Assembly (NCBI GenBank): GCA_964636785.1
Contig: CAZWVK010000001.1
Span: 1 to 64,000, forward strand
DNA length: 64,000 nucleotides
Source: UBA6776 sp964636785
Lineage (GTDB): Bacteria > Bdellovibrionota > Bdellovibrionia > Bdellovibrionales > UBA1609
Direction of reading: 5' to 3'
Below, piece by piece: positions 1-8,492 of this stretch (positions are counted from its first letter, which is position 1; each line of letters begins with the position of its first letter). Both the position numbers and the translations under genes were made by a program. The notes beneath the pieces were generated by a model. That model made no database searches and was not told where the DNA came from. It worked only from the letters and a program-made list of their open reading frames with translations.

Positions 1-540
1 CACATGAGAAAGAATCAGCCTCGGACCACTGTCGATATCGACCTCGATGGTTCCCGTTTCGTAAGCGCCGCGAACCTGAACCTCAGGACAGGGATAACCC
101 ATGGATCTCAAGCGTGATGTCGTCCAAGTCTTGGCATTATCAAGTGCAGCAGGATCGAGTGTTTGATTTTTAAAGCCTCTAAAAATTCGGTCTCTAAAAC
201 CGATGGGTTCATTTCTGAAAATGACATTTTTAACTTCTGTGGCTTCGCCTGGATCGATCAAATATCGATCTCCATCTTTGGTGATCTTTGGATCAAAAAA
301 TCCTTCTGCATTCAATCGTGCACGAATATGAAAGAGGCTTTGATTCTCTGGCACCTCTTCCCACCCGGGTGTTTCTGCCGATCCGCAAATCAGCAGCTGA
401 TCATTCTTTGTAAAGATTTGCCCACGATCAAAAATACTTTGTGGGACGTAATAGAATTTTCCGCAGATGTGGCGCTCCTCTAGAGCAAAAGATTTTGCGC
501 AGAGAAAGGCGAAAGCAATGAGAAAGAGGCCTCGATTCAT
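1..540 (-). CDS. TamA/BamA-like outer-membrane assembly protein, POTRA region (3' end cut by window)
   Basis: Reading runs left from an ATG at 538-540 off the window edge, giving about 180 residues with no stop. It opens with a signal peptide (MNRGLFLIAFAFLCAKSFA). Downstream are POTRA-like units: a segment around 'RARLNAEGFFDPKI', then 'TEVKNVIFRNEPIGF', then 'LRSMGYPCPEVQV' and 'GTIEVDIDSGPRLIL'. The alternation of a short helix ending in G-Y/F-x-x-P/D with a strand is typical of TamA/BamA POTRA domains, so the missing part should be more POTRA plus an outer-membrane barrel. TamA-like proteins insert proteins or move lipids at the outer membrane. It is divergent from the YihY gene. The family call is by eye; another POTRA protein such as a two-partner secretion transporter is possible. 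Confidence 0.72.
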   Translation of the reverse strand, partial: MNRGLFLIAFAFLCAKSFALEERHICGKFYYVPQSIFDRGQIFTKNDQLLICGSAETPGWEEVPENQSLFHIRARLNAEGFFDPKITKDGDRYLIDPGEATEVKNVIFRNEPIGFRDRIFRGFKNQTLDPAALDNAKTWTTSRLRSMGYPCPEVQVRGAYETGTIEVDIDSGPRLILSHV

Positions 541-610
541 GGACTAGTTCTCCGCCACGTTTCTTAAAAAAACAAATGAAAATAGGGTGAAAGCGTGCCT
601 ATAAGGATAT

Positions 611-1417
611 ATGGCGTTTTCTAAACGTAAGCTCATTTTCAAGATTGCCCGCAATGCCTATGAAACTTTCTTTAGTGCGGAGCTGACCTTGTTGGCTACA
701 AATCTGGCATTCTATACGATCTTTGCACTGGTTCCGGTTTTTGCATTGTTTTTATTTGTATCTAATCTGGCTGGAAACTTTATTGTTGTGACCGAGGAGC
801 TTGGTGTTGAGATTTTCCAGTACCTTCTAGCGGGTTCTGGATCTGAGCTTTTTCGGGAGTACAGTTCCGTGATCTCTCAGGTCGAGCCGGCGGGGATGGG
901 AATCATAGGGATTGCTGGATTATTATTTACCTCAGTGAAGATGGTGTTCAACTTAGACACATCCATTTTGCGCATATGGAAAGAAGAGCGGGATCGAAAA
1001 TGGTGGCAGAGGATTCTTATCTACACAGGAATTATCGTATTTGCCCCAGTTATTTTAGCTATTGCCGCTGGTGTTTTGGATTGGGAGGTCTTAAACCGCA
1101 TCATCCCCGTATTTCTGCGCTCTACAACAGTTATTATTTTTCTATGTTTGTATTTGTGTTTTAAATACACGCCACCTAAGAAAATCTCAAAATCAGCGGC
1201 TTTGAGTGGGGCGATTTTTACCTTTATTTTGCTTTATTTAGGGAAGGAAATTTACACATGGGTGACCACTCATTTATTCAGTTATGACCGAATATATGGT
1301 TCTTTGGCGTTCTTGCCACTTTTTTTGCTATGGCTATTTATAATCTGGTCGCTGATTCTAACCGGATTTACGATTACAAAAGCCATTGATGAAGCTCGTG
1401 AAGAACTTATTCCTTAG
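611..1417 (+). CDS. YihY/BrkB family inner-membrane protein
   Basis: A 268-residue polytopic protein. The N-terminal helix 'LTLLATNLAFYTIFALVPVF' is the family hallmark, and about six hydrophobic segments follow, ending with 'PLFLLWLFIIWSLILTGF'. Known members (YihY, BrkB, once misnamed ribonuclease BN) are inner-membrane proteins of unsettled function, often proposed to transport or flip something across the membrane. The length is slightly below the usual 280-300. ATG 611 follows an AAGGA-like sequence. Its stop interlocks with the stop of the converging korB gene (1414-1417). Family assignment is firm; no molecular function can be given. Confidence 0.88.
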   Translation: MAFSKRKLIFKIARNAYETFFSAELTLLATNLAFYTIFALVPVFALFLFVSNLAGNFIVVTEELGVEIFQYLLAGSGSELFREYSSVISQVEPAGMGIIGIAGLLFTSVKMVFNLDTSILRIWKEERDRKWWQRILIYTGIIVFAPVILAIAAGVLDWEVLNRIIPVFLRSTTVIIFLCLYLCFKYTPPKKISKSAALSGAIFTFILLYLGKEIYTWVTTHLFSYDRIYGSLAFLPLFLLWLFIIWSLILTGFTITKAIDEAREELIP

Positions 1418-2418
1418 ATAAAAGCATTCAAGATCTGATCAAACTTCTCTTTTGAAGGGCGAGTCTCTTTTTCAGAAAGAGTGCATAACCCATTTTTCGG
1501 CAATTTAAAGTCGGGCACCAGATTTTCATTTTGATTCAGATAAAAAAGTCCAGTGAGATGAGAGTTTGTTTTTCTCGACTCACGTAGAAGTCTCAGCGCA
1601 CTTTCTTTTGAAGTGATGTCATGGTCATCTTCAGCGGTTTTCTTGAGAAGTAAAAAGCTTCCGTCAAAAAGTTCAATGCGTTGAGTTTCATTTTCATTAT
1701 AGTCCACTTCAATTTCTTCCTGAGCCTGAAAAAATCCCAACTCCTGAAGCTGCTTATTCTGAGTTTTTAAGAAGTCATAACTTTTTGTGGAGGCCTCATG
1801 ATTAGCAAATGTGATGCATGGTGAAATCACATCTAAAAATGCCACACCCTTATGCCTGAGCGCCAAATTAAAAAGTGAGGTGAGTTGCTTGGCATCACCT
1901 GAAAAAGAGCGCGCAACAAACGTCGCGCCCATTTCAATGGCGAGCGCACACATATCAATGGCCTCAATCGGATTTGATTTTCCAGATCTGGTCTTTGTTC
2001 CTTCATCAGCGGTGGCTGAGAGCTGACCCTTTGTAAGACCATAAACCCCGTTGTTCTCCACCACATAGATCATCGGGATGTTTCGTCGCAAAAGATGAAT
2101 AAAACTTCCAAGTCCGATACTCGCCGTATCGCCATCTCCAGAAATTCCTATGATCTTCAACTCAGGCTGAGCCATATAGACACCTGTCGCAAGAGGAGCC
2201 ATGCGGCCATGAACTGAGTTAAAGCCTTGTGAGGTCGAGAGAAAGTAATTGGGTGTCTTTGAAGAGCAGCCAATTCCCGAAAGCTTTGCGACCTTATATG
2301 GATTGATTTTCGATTTGAAGAGTGCCGTCACTAAGTGATTGGTGATGGAATCATGCCCACAACCGGTACAGAGAGTACTTTTAGCACCAACATAGTCTTT
2401 TCGAGTCCGTTCTTTCAT
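1414..2418 (-). CDS. korB: 2-oxoacid:ferredoxin oxidoreductase, beta (TPP-binding) subunit
   Basis: Beta subunit of an enzyme that oxidatively decarboxylates a 2-oxoacid to acyl-CoA with ferredoxin as electron acceptor. The N-terminus has 'STLCTGCGHDSI', and the thiamine diphosphate/Mg site is 'GISGDGDTASIGLGSF' followed by 'VVENNGVYGLTKGQ', as in KorB/ForB. About 334 residues, family length. ATG 2418 begins five bases after the alpha-subunit stop; an in-frame TTG at 2439 is an alternative. The fused alpha/gamma subunit lies directly upstream, so both halves are co-transcribed. The substrate is most likely 2-oxoglutarate from the two-subunit layout, but pyruvate or a branched-chain oxoacid cannot be excluded. 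Confidence 0.88.
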   Translation of the reverse strand: MKERTRKDYVGAKSTLCTGCGHDSITNHLVTALFKSKINPYKVAKLSGIGCSSKTPNYFLSTSQGFNSVHGRMAPLATGVYMAQPELKIIGISGDGDTASIGLGSFIHLLRRNIPMIYVVENNGVYGLTKGQLSATADEGTKTRSGKSNPIEAIDMCALAIEMGATFVARSFSGDAKQLTSLFNLALRHKGVAFLDVISPCITFANHEASTKSYDFLKTQNKQLQELGFFQAQEEIEVDYNENETQRIELFDGSFLLLKKTAEDDHDITSKESALRLLRESRKTNSHLTGLFYLNQNENLVPDFKLPKNGLCTLSEKETRPSKEKFDQILNAFI

Positions 2419-2422
2419 TTTA

Positions 2423-4213
2423 TTAAGACTTTCCTTCAATACTTAAAATCTGTGTCGCAACTTCCTGAGCGCTCAATGGAAGTCCGTCAAATTGTATCAC
2501 AGATTTAAACTTCAAAGAAAATTCAGGGTGTTCCATTCTTAAAATACTTAAAAGCTGAGCATCTCGATTCTGCTCAATAACGAAAATCTTAGAATGCCGC
2601 TTGAAAAAATCTTGAGCTTCTTCAGTTAGAGGTAGAGCGCGTAGCCTTAATGTGCTTGAAAGAATTGATTTTTCTTCCAGAAGTGCTTGCGCTTCTGGAA
2701 TGCACTCGGAAGTGCTTCCAAAATAAACCAATCCCACTTCAGCCTGATCATTCCAATGAACTTCCGGCTTTGGAACCAGAGTTCGTGCTGTTTCAAACTT
2801 TCTGTGAAGCCTTTGCATATTGGCCTTATAGGTAGCAGGACTTTCCGTATAGTTTCCGTATTCGTCATGACCGCTTCCTCGAGTGAAGTAACCAGCCAAA
2901 TCACTTTCCGTTCCCGGAAGCGCGCGGTATGGAATCCCATCACCATCAACATCCTTATAGCGCCCGAAATCAGGAGTTTTGTCTAACTCTTCTTTGGTAA
3001 GAACTTTTCCGCGGTCAAAAGGTTTATCGGGATAAGAAAATCTCTTTGAAATATGAAGATTCATTCCCAAATCCAGATCACTTAAAACAATCACTAAAGT
3101 TTGAAGGCGCTCCGCCAAGTCAAATGCGGCTTGGCCAAATTCAAAACAATCCTCAGCATTGCCGGGTAGAAGTAAAACGTGTCTTGTGTCGCCATGAGAA
3201 AGTGTATAGCTGAACAATAAATCGCCTTGCATGGTTCGGGTGGGGAGTCCTGTGCTTGGCCCCACTCTTTGCACATTCCAAATTACAGAGGGAACTTCAG
3301 CGTAATAGGCCAGTCCGGCCACTTCTGCCATTAAAGAAAGACCTGGCCCGGATGTCGCTGTCATGGCTCTTGCACCAGCCCAACCAGCCCCGACAACCAT
3401 CGAAATAGACGCGAGTTCATCTTCGGCTTGAACAACTGCAAAGGTTTTCTCACCATTTTCAAGCACTCTGTATTTTTCAGCGAAATTTGAAAAGTTCTCA
3501 ACCAGTGAACTCGATGGAGTGATGGGATACCAACACGCCAGTGTGCAACCGCCAAAAACAAGTCCCAATGCTGCTGCCACATTGCCTTCAATCAGAATCT
3601 TATCTTTATTCCCATCCGAAATAGCTTTGCAGCGAAAGGGAAAGTTTAGATCTTTGAGATGTTCTTTGGCGTAATTTTTCCCAGCTTCAACAGCGGCCCG
3701 GTTTGGCGCAATAACTGTTTCTTTGCCCTTGAACTGATGAAAGACAGAAGATTGAAGAGCGTCTTCATCAATTCCTAAAAGCTCTGCAAGAACTCCCACA
3801 TAGGCCATATTCACAAGAAGCTTTCTCATTCGAATCGAATCACTTGCGTCGGCAACAATGTCCTTAAATGGGATTCCAACAGTGGTGACTCCATCTCTTC
3901 GGAGTTCATCCTCTGAGATCTTAATTTCTGTATTGTAAAAGAAAAAGCCACCCTCAGCGACGGTGTTCAAATCATTGAGAATCGTCTGTGGGTTCATGGC
4001 CACAACAATATCCGAAAACTCTCTACGGGCAGTGAATCCTTTTTGATTCACTCGAATTGTGAACCAGGTCGGCAGCCCCTGGATATTGGAAGGAAAGAGA
4101 TTTTTGGCCCCAACGGGAGCTCCCATTCGAAAAATCGATCGCACTAAGACTTGATTAGAGGATTGGCTTCCGCTTCCGTTCGTTGTTGCAACTTGTATTG
4201 AGAAATCGTTCAT
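2423..4213 (-). CDS. korA: 2-oxoacid:ferredoxin oxidoreductase, fused gamma-alpha subunit
   Basis: About 596 residues. Residues 1-190 form the gamma domain ('ARREFSDIVVAMNPQTILND', 'GVTTVGIPFKDI'), and the rest is the pyrimidine-binding alpha domain ('GCTLACWYPITPSSSLVENF', 'ARAMTATSGPGLSLMAE', 'TGLPTRTMQGDLLF'). This gamma-alpha fusion is the usual KorA arrangement. A longer reading exists from TTG 4240, but ATG 4213 has an AGG-type ribosome site and fits the family N-terminus better. It is followed immediately by korB. It needs a ferredoxin partner, which is not in this window. Such enzymes feed a reductive or anaplerotic branch of the TCA cycle. Confidence 0.88.
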   Translation of the reverse strand: MNDFSIQVATTNGSGSQSSNQVLVRSIFRMGAPVGAKNLFPSNIQGLPTWFTIRVNQKGFTARREFSDIVVAMNPQTILNDLNTVAEGGFFFYNTEIKISEDELRRDGVTTVGIPFKDIVADASDSIRMRKLLVNMAYVGVLAELLGIDEDALQSSVFHQFKGKETVIAPNRAAVEAGKNYAKEHLKDLNFPFRCKAISDGNKDKILIEGNVAAALGLVFGGCTLACWYPITPSSSLVENFSNFAEKYRVLENGEKTFAVVQAEDELASISMVVGAGWAGARAMTATSGPGLSLMAEVAGLAYYAEVPSVIWNVQRVGPSTGLPTRTMQGDLLFSYTLSHGDTRHVLLLPGNAEDCFEFGQAAFDLAERLQTLVIVLSDLDLGMNLHISKRFSYPDKPFDRGKVLTKEELDKTPDFGRYKDVDGDGIPYRALPGTESDLAGYFTRGSGHDEYGNYTESPATYKANMQRLHRKFETARTLVPKPEVHWNDQAEVGLVYFGSTSECIPEAQALLEEKSILSSTLRLRALPLTEEAQDFFKRHSKIFVIEQNRDAQLLSILRMEHPEFSLKFKSVIQFDGLPLSAQEVATQILSIEGKS

Positions 4214-4249
4214 GAGGCCTGGATATATAACACGCCTCAAGCGTCTACG

Positions 4250-4984
4250 CTAGGAGATATCTCCTGTCTTGTACGCATCCGGATTGATCGTCAAAACCCA
4301 TTCTTTATAGGCGTCGTAGAGCTCCTCTACGGGAGCCGGCGGAAAGACGGGGCCAATATGAATCTTTAGAACTCCCGGGCGAGGCAGTAAAACGCCCTTT
4401 GGCATTAGGTTATTATTTCCTTCCAGATAAAGAAAAAGAATGGGTGTGTCCGTTCGCAGTGAAAACAGACTCACTCCGCGTTTAAATGGCTGAATGGTTC
4501 CATCTTTGGACCGCGTTCCTTCAGGAAATATGATCATCCAGATTCGATCTAAGCTTGTTAAAAGCGAGGTGCAGAGCTTGATCGCCTCGCCACTGCGATC
4601 CTTGCGATCGATGGGAATGGCCCCGAGACAGTGTTTTGAGAAGAAGGTAAAAAGAGAGTTTCGAAACCAATAATCCTTGGCAGCTGAAATATAGAGATCC
4701 ATCCAATATCTAAACGGGACTCCTGCTGCAATCGAGACGGCATCTAAGTGGCTGGCATGATTGGAGATAAGAATAAGCCTCGGATTGTTCTTATAGAGTT
4801 TATGGAAATCCCCAATCACTTTGAGGCGAATGTAAAAGCGAAAGGCGATGGCCTTTAAGAAAAACCCCCAGAGACATCGAAAAAAGAAACTCACAACATC
4901 GAAATGCCGGGTGAAGAGGGGAAGATGGCGAATATGAGCCGGGAGTTTCATCCACTGGTCATTTTCGTAATTCCAATCTCTCAC
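4250..4984 (-). CDS. plsC: 1-acyl-sn-glycerol-3-phosphate acyltransferase (PlsC family)
   Basis: A 244-residue membrane-associated acyltransferase. The catalytic block is 'NHASHLDAVSIA' (H-x4-D), and the phosphate-binding block is 'IIFPEGTRSKDG'; both match PlsC/LPLAT enzymes that acylate lysophosphatidate to phosphatidate. The start is GTG at 4982-4984, overlapping the cdsA stop (GTGA), so translation is probably coupled. With cdsA directly upstream, the pair covers two consecutive phospholipid steps: phosphatidate formation, then CDP-diacylglycerol. The acyl acceptor could instead be another lysolipid. Confidence 0.87.
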   Translation of the reverse strand: MRDWNYENDQWMKLPAHIRHLPLFTRHFDVVSFFFRCLWGFFLKAIAFRFYIRLKVIGDFHKLYKNNPRLILISNHASHLDAVSIAAGVPFRYWMDLYISAAKDYWFRNSLFTFFSKHCLGAIPIDRKDRSGEAIKLCTSLLTSLDRIWMIIFPEGTRSKDGTIQPFKRGVSLFSLRTDTPILFLYLEGNNNLMPKGVLLPRPGVLKIHIGPVFPPAPVEELYDAYKEWVLTINPDAYKTGDIS

Positions 4985-5919
4985 AGAAAGAAGTCTCCCT
5001 GAAGGTAGAGGTAAATATAGTAGAACAGCGGTCCTACAAAAATCAGCTTATCCACTCGAGCCAATATATCATCTCTTCCAAAAATAAAGATGCCCGTGTT
5101 TTTGATTCCAAGGTCACGACGAATCACACTTAGGATCAAGTCGCCAAGGCGTCCAAAAACCGCTGCTATGAGACCAGCTGCAATCCAGTAACGTTCACTT
5201 CGATCCGGAAGAAGATGTCTCATTCCCCAGGCCAAAATCATAGTGACAATGAGTGCAATGACGAACCCTTCCAAAGTCACTTTATTGGAGATTTTGCTAA
5301 AAAGTTTGATTTTTCCGAAAGTTCGGCTCACAGCCCAGCCGATGTTTTCGCTGACCTCGGTCAAAAGGACCAGGTAAATAAGGATAAGGACTCCGCCATC
5401 GAGGTTCGTGAATCTGGCCATATACAGTAAAGACCATCCAAAAAACACAAAACACAGCACACTTAAGCCCATATACTGGATCATATGAGTCGCCGAATTT
5501 TGTAACATTGGAATCAGAGTGATGGTTCCAAGAAAAATCATTGGAGCCATATCGTATAGAGAAATATAGTCTTTTTGATAAATGAGATAGCCCTGAAGGA
5601 AAATGAAAATATAGGTCGTCCAAACAAACCAGCTGCGATGATAAGCTCCAACCATTTGGAAAAATGTTTTTGCGGACTGAACACTCAATAAAACCATAAA
5701 AACCAGCGGCCATGGCGAAGGCATGGCCAGAACAGCAAACACAAATGGCGTTACAAAGATCCAACTCTTCATGCTCGCCCAGGCGGAGGCCATGAGCGGC
5801 CCTCGAGGGCTCAATAGATATGTGATTGAGCCAAGCAGAGCCAAAAAGCCCAGTAAAATGAACGAGGTCTCACGAAACAAGGGGTCATGCCAAAGTCCAT
5901 AGAGCATTAGGTTTTCCAA
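4981..5919 (-). CDS. cdsA: Phosphatidate cytidylyltransferase (CdsA family)
   Basis: A 312-residue protein with about eight membrane helices. The C-terminus carries a recognisable CdsA signature in the order 'GRLGDLILSVIRRDLGIKNT', then 'GRDDILARVDKLIF', ending in the expected R-x-D. The enzyme converts phosphatidate and CTP to CDP-diacylglycerol. The normally conserved K-D-x-x-x-x-x-P-G-H-G-G stretch is altered here (R-D...K-N-T, and G-R-D-D in place of G-H-G-G), so activity is likely but not certain. Its stop overlaps the GTG of plsC, and its start overlaps the end of the NtrC-type regulator gene, suggesting one transcript. Confidence 0.82.
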   Translation of the reverse strand: MENLMLYGLWHDPLFRETSFILLGFLALLGSITYLLSPRGPLMASAWASMKSWIFVTPFVFAVLAMPSPWPLVFMVLLSVQSAKTFFQMVGAYHRSWFVWTTYIFIFLQGYLIYQKDYISLYDMAPMIFLGTITLIPMLQNSATHMIQYMGLSVLCFVFFGWSLLYMARFTNLDGGVLILIYLVLLTEVSENIGWAVSRTFGKIKLFSKISNKVTLEGFVIALIVTMILAWGMRHLLPDRSERYWIAAGLIAAVFGRLGDLILSVIRRDLGIKNTGIFIFGRDDILARVDKLIFVGPLFYYIYLYLQGDFFL

Positions 5920-7250
5920 TCAATATTATGATCTTTGATTTTTTTATATAAACTTGATCTGGAAATTTGAAGGACCTTAGCGACTTCGTCAATATCCTTA
6001 TATTCGCTCAGCGCCATTTGAATCAAGCGTGCCTCAAAGGCATTGGTTAAATTGGCTAGGCCATCTTTAAGATCAATCTGGTGATCCGCATGAGAAATGG
6101 AGGCCTTTCGAGAAAGCCAATGGAGAATATCCTCTGCGCGAAGAAATGGGAGTGGGGCGTACAAGGAGGCTTGCTCAATGACTCGCTTCAATTCCCTTAA
6201 GTTTCCTGGCCAATCATGTTTTTTCAAAGCCTCAACCGCTTCATCGTCAATAGAGAGTTTTCTTTGTCCAACAAAGCTTGAATTCGATGTTTTTAGAAAG
6301 TGAAGGCTCAACTCTTTGATATCTTCCAAGCGATCTCTAAGTGGGGGGAGGTTTATTTTCTTTCCACTCAGCCGCCACAATAAATCCTCGCGGAATTCGC
6401 CGTCTTGAACCATCTTTTCAAGATTTCGGTTTGAGGCAGCAATCACGCGAGTTTCCACAAAGTAATTTTCTTGCGCACCCACACGGCGACCCTCTCCGGA
6501 TTCAAGAAAGCGAAGGAGCTTGGCTTGAAGATTGAGAGGAAGTGCTTCAATTTCATCCAAGAACAGATCGCCCCCATGAGCAGCTTCAACAAGTCCGACT
6601 TTATCTCGATCGGCTCCTGTGAATGCTCCTTTCACATGGCCAAAAATTTCAGATTCAAATAGATTTTCGGGCAAGGCAGAGACATTCACGGAAATAAATG
6701 GGCCTCTTCTTTCTTGAAGATGAAGAAGTTGGGCGGTGACTTCTTTTCCTGTTCCCGTTTCCCCTTCTATAAGAACGGGGCCGCCTTCATTTTTGAGTTG
6801 AGCAATTTGTTTAAGCACGCGCTGCGAAGCCGAACTGGAGCCCACCCACAAAGAGGAATCTTCTGAACCATGAGCGCCGCGAATTTCAAAAAGAGCAGAA
6901 ACTTTGTTGAGCAGCATAGCGAGCTCTTCTGGGGCAATTGGTTTAGGTAAAAAACGACTAGACCCCGCTCGAATGCACGCTTCCATGGTGGTGCGATCCA
7001 GATGCCCTGACATGGAGATCACCTCTAGAAAAGGATGACTTTTAACCAATTTTTTTATGACATCCACACCTTCGGTTTTTTCGAGATTCCCAGTCAAATG
7101 AACATCGACAAGCGCACAGTGAAAACCGCGTGGTGGAAGGTGAGAAGGGTTTTGCGTAGAAATCTTTCGCCATCCAGCTGGAAGCGACATGGCGATGGAC
7201 TCGTGAATGAGCGGATCATCATCTACAACGAGAAGTGTTAAATCTCTCAT
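5907..7250 (-). CDS. Sigma-54-dependent response regulator, NtrC family
   Basis: 447 residues in three domains. The receiver spans residues 1-120, with acidic pocket D10-D12, phosphoacceptor D49 and K103. The AAA+ domain spans about 140-370, with Walker A 'GETGTGKE' at 163-170, the sigma-54 contact loop 'GAFTGA' at 208-213 and Walker B 'GGDLFLDEIE' near 226. A Fis-type helix-turn-helix lies at the end ('DIDEVAKVLQISRSSLYKKI'). It remodels sigma-54 RNA polymerase at enhancer-controlled promoters when phosphorylated. No cognate histidine kinase is adjacent. It leads into cdsA and plsC with a 13-bp overlap, so those lipid genes probably share its transcript. Confidence 0.93.
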   Translation of the reverse strand: MRDLTLLVVDDDPLIHESIAMSLPAGWRKISTQNPSHLPPRGFHCALVDVHLTGNLEKTEGVDVIKKLVKSHPFLEVISMSGHLDRTTMEACIRAGSSRFLPKPIAPEELAMLLNKVSALFEIRGAHGSEDSSLWVGSSSASQRVLKQIAQLKNEGGPVLIEGETGTGKEVTAQLLHLQERRGPFISVNVSALPENLFESEIFGHVKGAFTGADRDKVGLVEAAHGGDLFLDEIEALPLNLQAKLLRFLESGEGRRVGAQENYFVETRVIAASNRNLEKMVQDGEFREDLLWRLSGKKINLPPLRDRLEDIKELSLHFLKTSNSSFVGQRKLSIDDEAVEALKKHDWPGNLRELKRVIEQASLYAPLPFLRAEDILHWLSRKASISHADHQIDLKDGLANLTNAFEARLIQMALSEYKDIDEVAKVLQISRSSLYKKIKDHNIDWKT

Positions 7251-7289
7251 AGTGACAATGGAACCCTAAGCTCGATAGAATTGCAACCG

Positions 7290-8492
7290 ATGAACTTAAA
7301 CGTTTTACTTTTAGAGAACATCCATGCCAGTGCTAAGGATTTGTTAGAGGCTCAAGGTTTCAAAGTCACGCAGCTGAAAGGCGCGCTGAGTGAATCTGAG
7401 CTGATTTCAAAACTGAAAGGGTTTCAGGTTCTTGGAATTCGCTCCAAAACTCACGTGACTGAAAAAGTCCTATTGGCAAGCCCAGATCTGCAAGCCATTG
7501 GTGCTTACTGCATTGGGACGAATCAAATTGATTTAGAAGTCGCTAATGATTTGGGAATTCCGGTTTTCAATGCGCCTTATTCCAATACCAGAAGTGTTGC
7601 GGAGTTGGTGATTGCGGAGATGATTGCCCTATCGCGCCGTCTGGGGGATGTGAATGCCAAGGCTCACAAGGGAGAGTGGATAAAGAGTGCTTCGGGATCT
7701 TATGAAGTGCGCGGGAAGACTTTGGGAATTATCGGGTATGGTCATATTGGGAGTCAGCTCAGCGTTTTGGCAGAGAGCTTGGGGCTTCGAGTTTTATTTT
7801 ATGACATTGTTAAAAAGCTTCCGCTTGGCAATGCGTATGCCAAGGATTCACTGAAGGAGCTCTTGGAAGAGTCCGATTTTGTATCCTTACACGTTCCAGA
7901 AACACCGCTGACAGCAAATATGATTCGCACTCAAGAGATCTCATGGATGAAAAAAGGGGCTTATCTTATTAATGCAAGCCGTGGGTCCGTTGTTGATATT
8001 GAAGCGTTGGCATCGAGTTTAAAGTCAGGTCATTTGCGAGGCGCTGCAATTGATGTTTTTCCTCAAGAACCTAAGAACAATGAAGAACCTTTTATGTGTG
8101 AACTTCAAAATATTCCGAATGTGATTTTAACGCCTCACATTGGGGGCAGTACAGAAGAAGCTCAAGAATCGATCGGTCGCGAGGTGAGTCACTCATTAAG
8201 TGGTTTTATTGCTCGTGGGATGACACTCGGAGCAGTTAATTTTCCACAATTGGAAGTTCCTCATCTTGAAGAGGGTTCGAGAATTATAAATATCCATAAA
8301 AACGTTCCAGGAGTTCTTGGGGAGATCAATGGTCTGGTGTCGAAAGCAGGAGCGAATATACGCGCTCAATATCTTTCAACCGATCCACATATTGGCTACC
8401 TGGTTATGGATTTGGAAGTGGATGATGGAAAGGGTCTTGGCGACGTCATTCAGAAATTAAACACTTCACTAAAAACGCGAGTTCTATCGTGA
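7290..8492 (+). CDS. serA: D-3-phosphoglycerate dehydrogenase
   Basis: Catalyses the first step of serine synthesis, 3-phosphoglycerate to 3-phosphohydroxypyruvate with NAD+. About 400 residues, E. coli SerA size. Seen: the NAD-binding fold ('GKTLGIIGYGHIGSQL'), the catalytic Arg region 'LINASRGSVVDIEAL', the catalytic His in 'LTPHIGGSTEEAQ', and a C-terminal ACT domain ('INIHKNVPGVLGEINGLVSK') for allosteric control, normally by serine. ATG 7290 is chosen; TTG 7281 is in frame. It overlaps the next dehydrogenase by a GTGA junction. Divergent from the NtrC-type gene with only about 40 bp between. Confidence 0.93.
   Translation: MNLNVLLLENIHASAKDLLEAQGFKVTQLKGALSESELISKLKGFQVLGIRSKTHVTEKVLLASPDLQAIGAYCIGTNQIDLEVANDLGIPVFNAPYSNTRSVAELVIAEMIALSRRLGDVNAKAHKGEWIKSASGSYEVRGKTLGIIGYGHIGSQLSVLAESLGLRVLFYDIVKKLPLGNAYAKDSLKELLEESDFVSLHVPETPLTANMIRTQEISWMKKGAYLINASRGSVVDIEALASSLKSGHLRGAAIDVFPQEPKNNEEPFMCELQNIPNVILTPHIGGSTEEAQESIGREVSHSLSGFIARGMTLGAVNFPQLEVPHLEEGSRIINIHKNVPGVLGEINGLVSKAGANIRAQYLSTDPHIGYLVMDLEVDDGKGLGDVIQKLNTSLKTRVLS

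Noticed and set aside
163..483. 106-codon plus-strand frame
   Set aside because: It is antisense to the TamA-like gene, whose signal peptide and POTRA-like segments make the minus strand the coding one.
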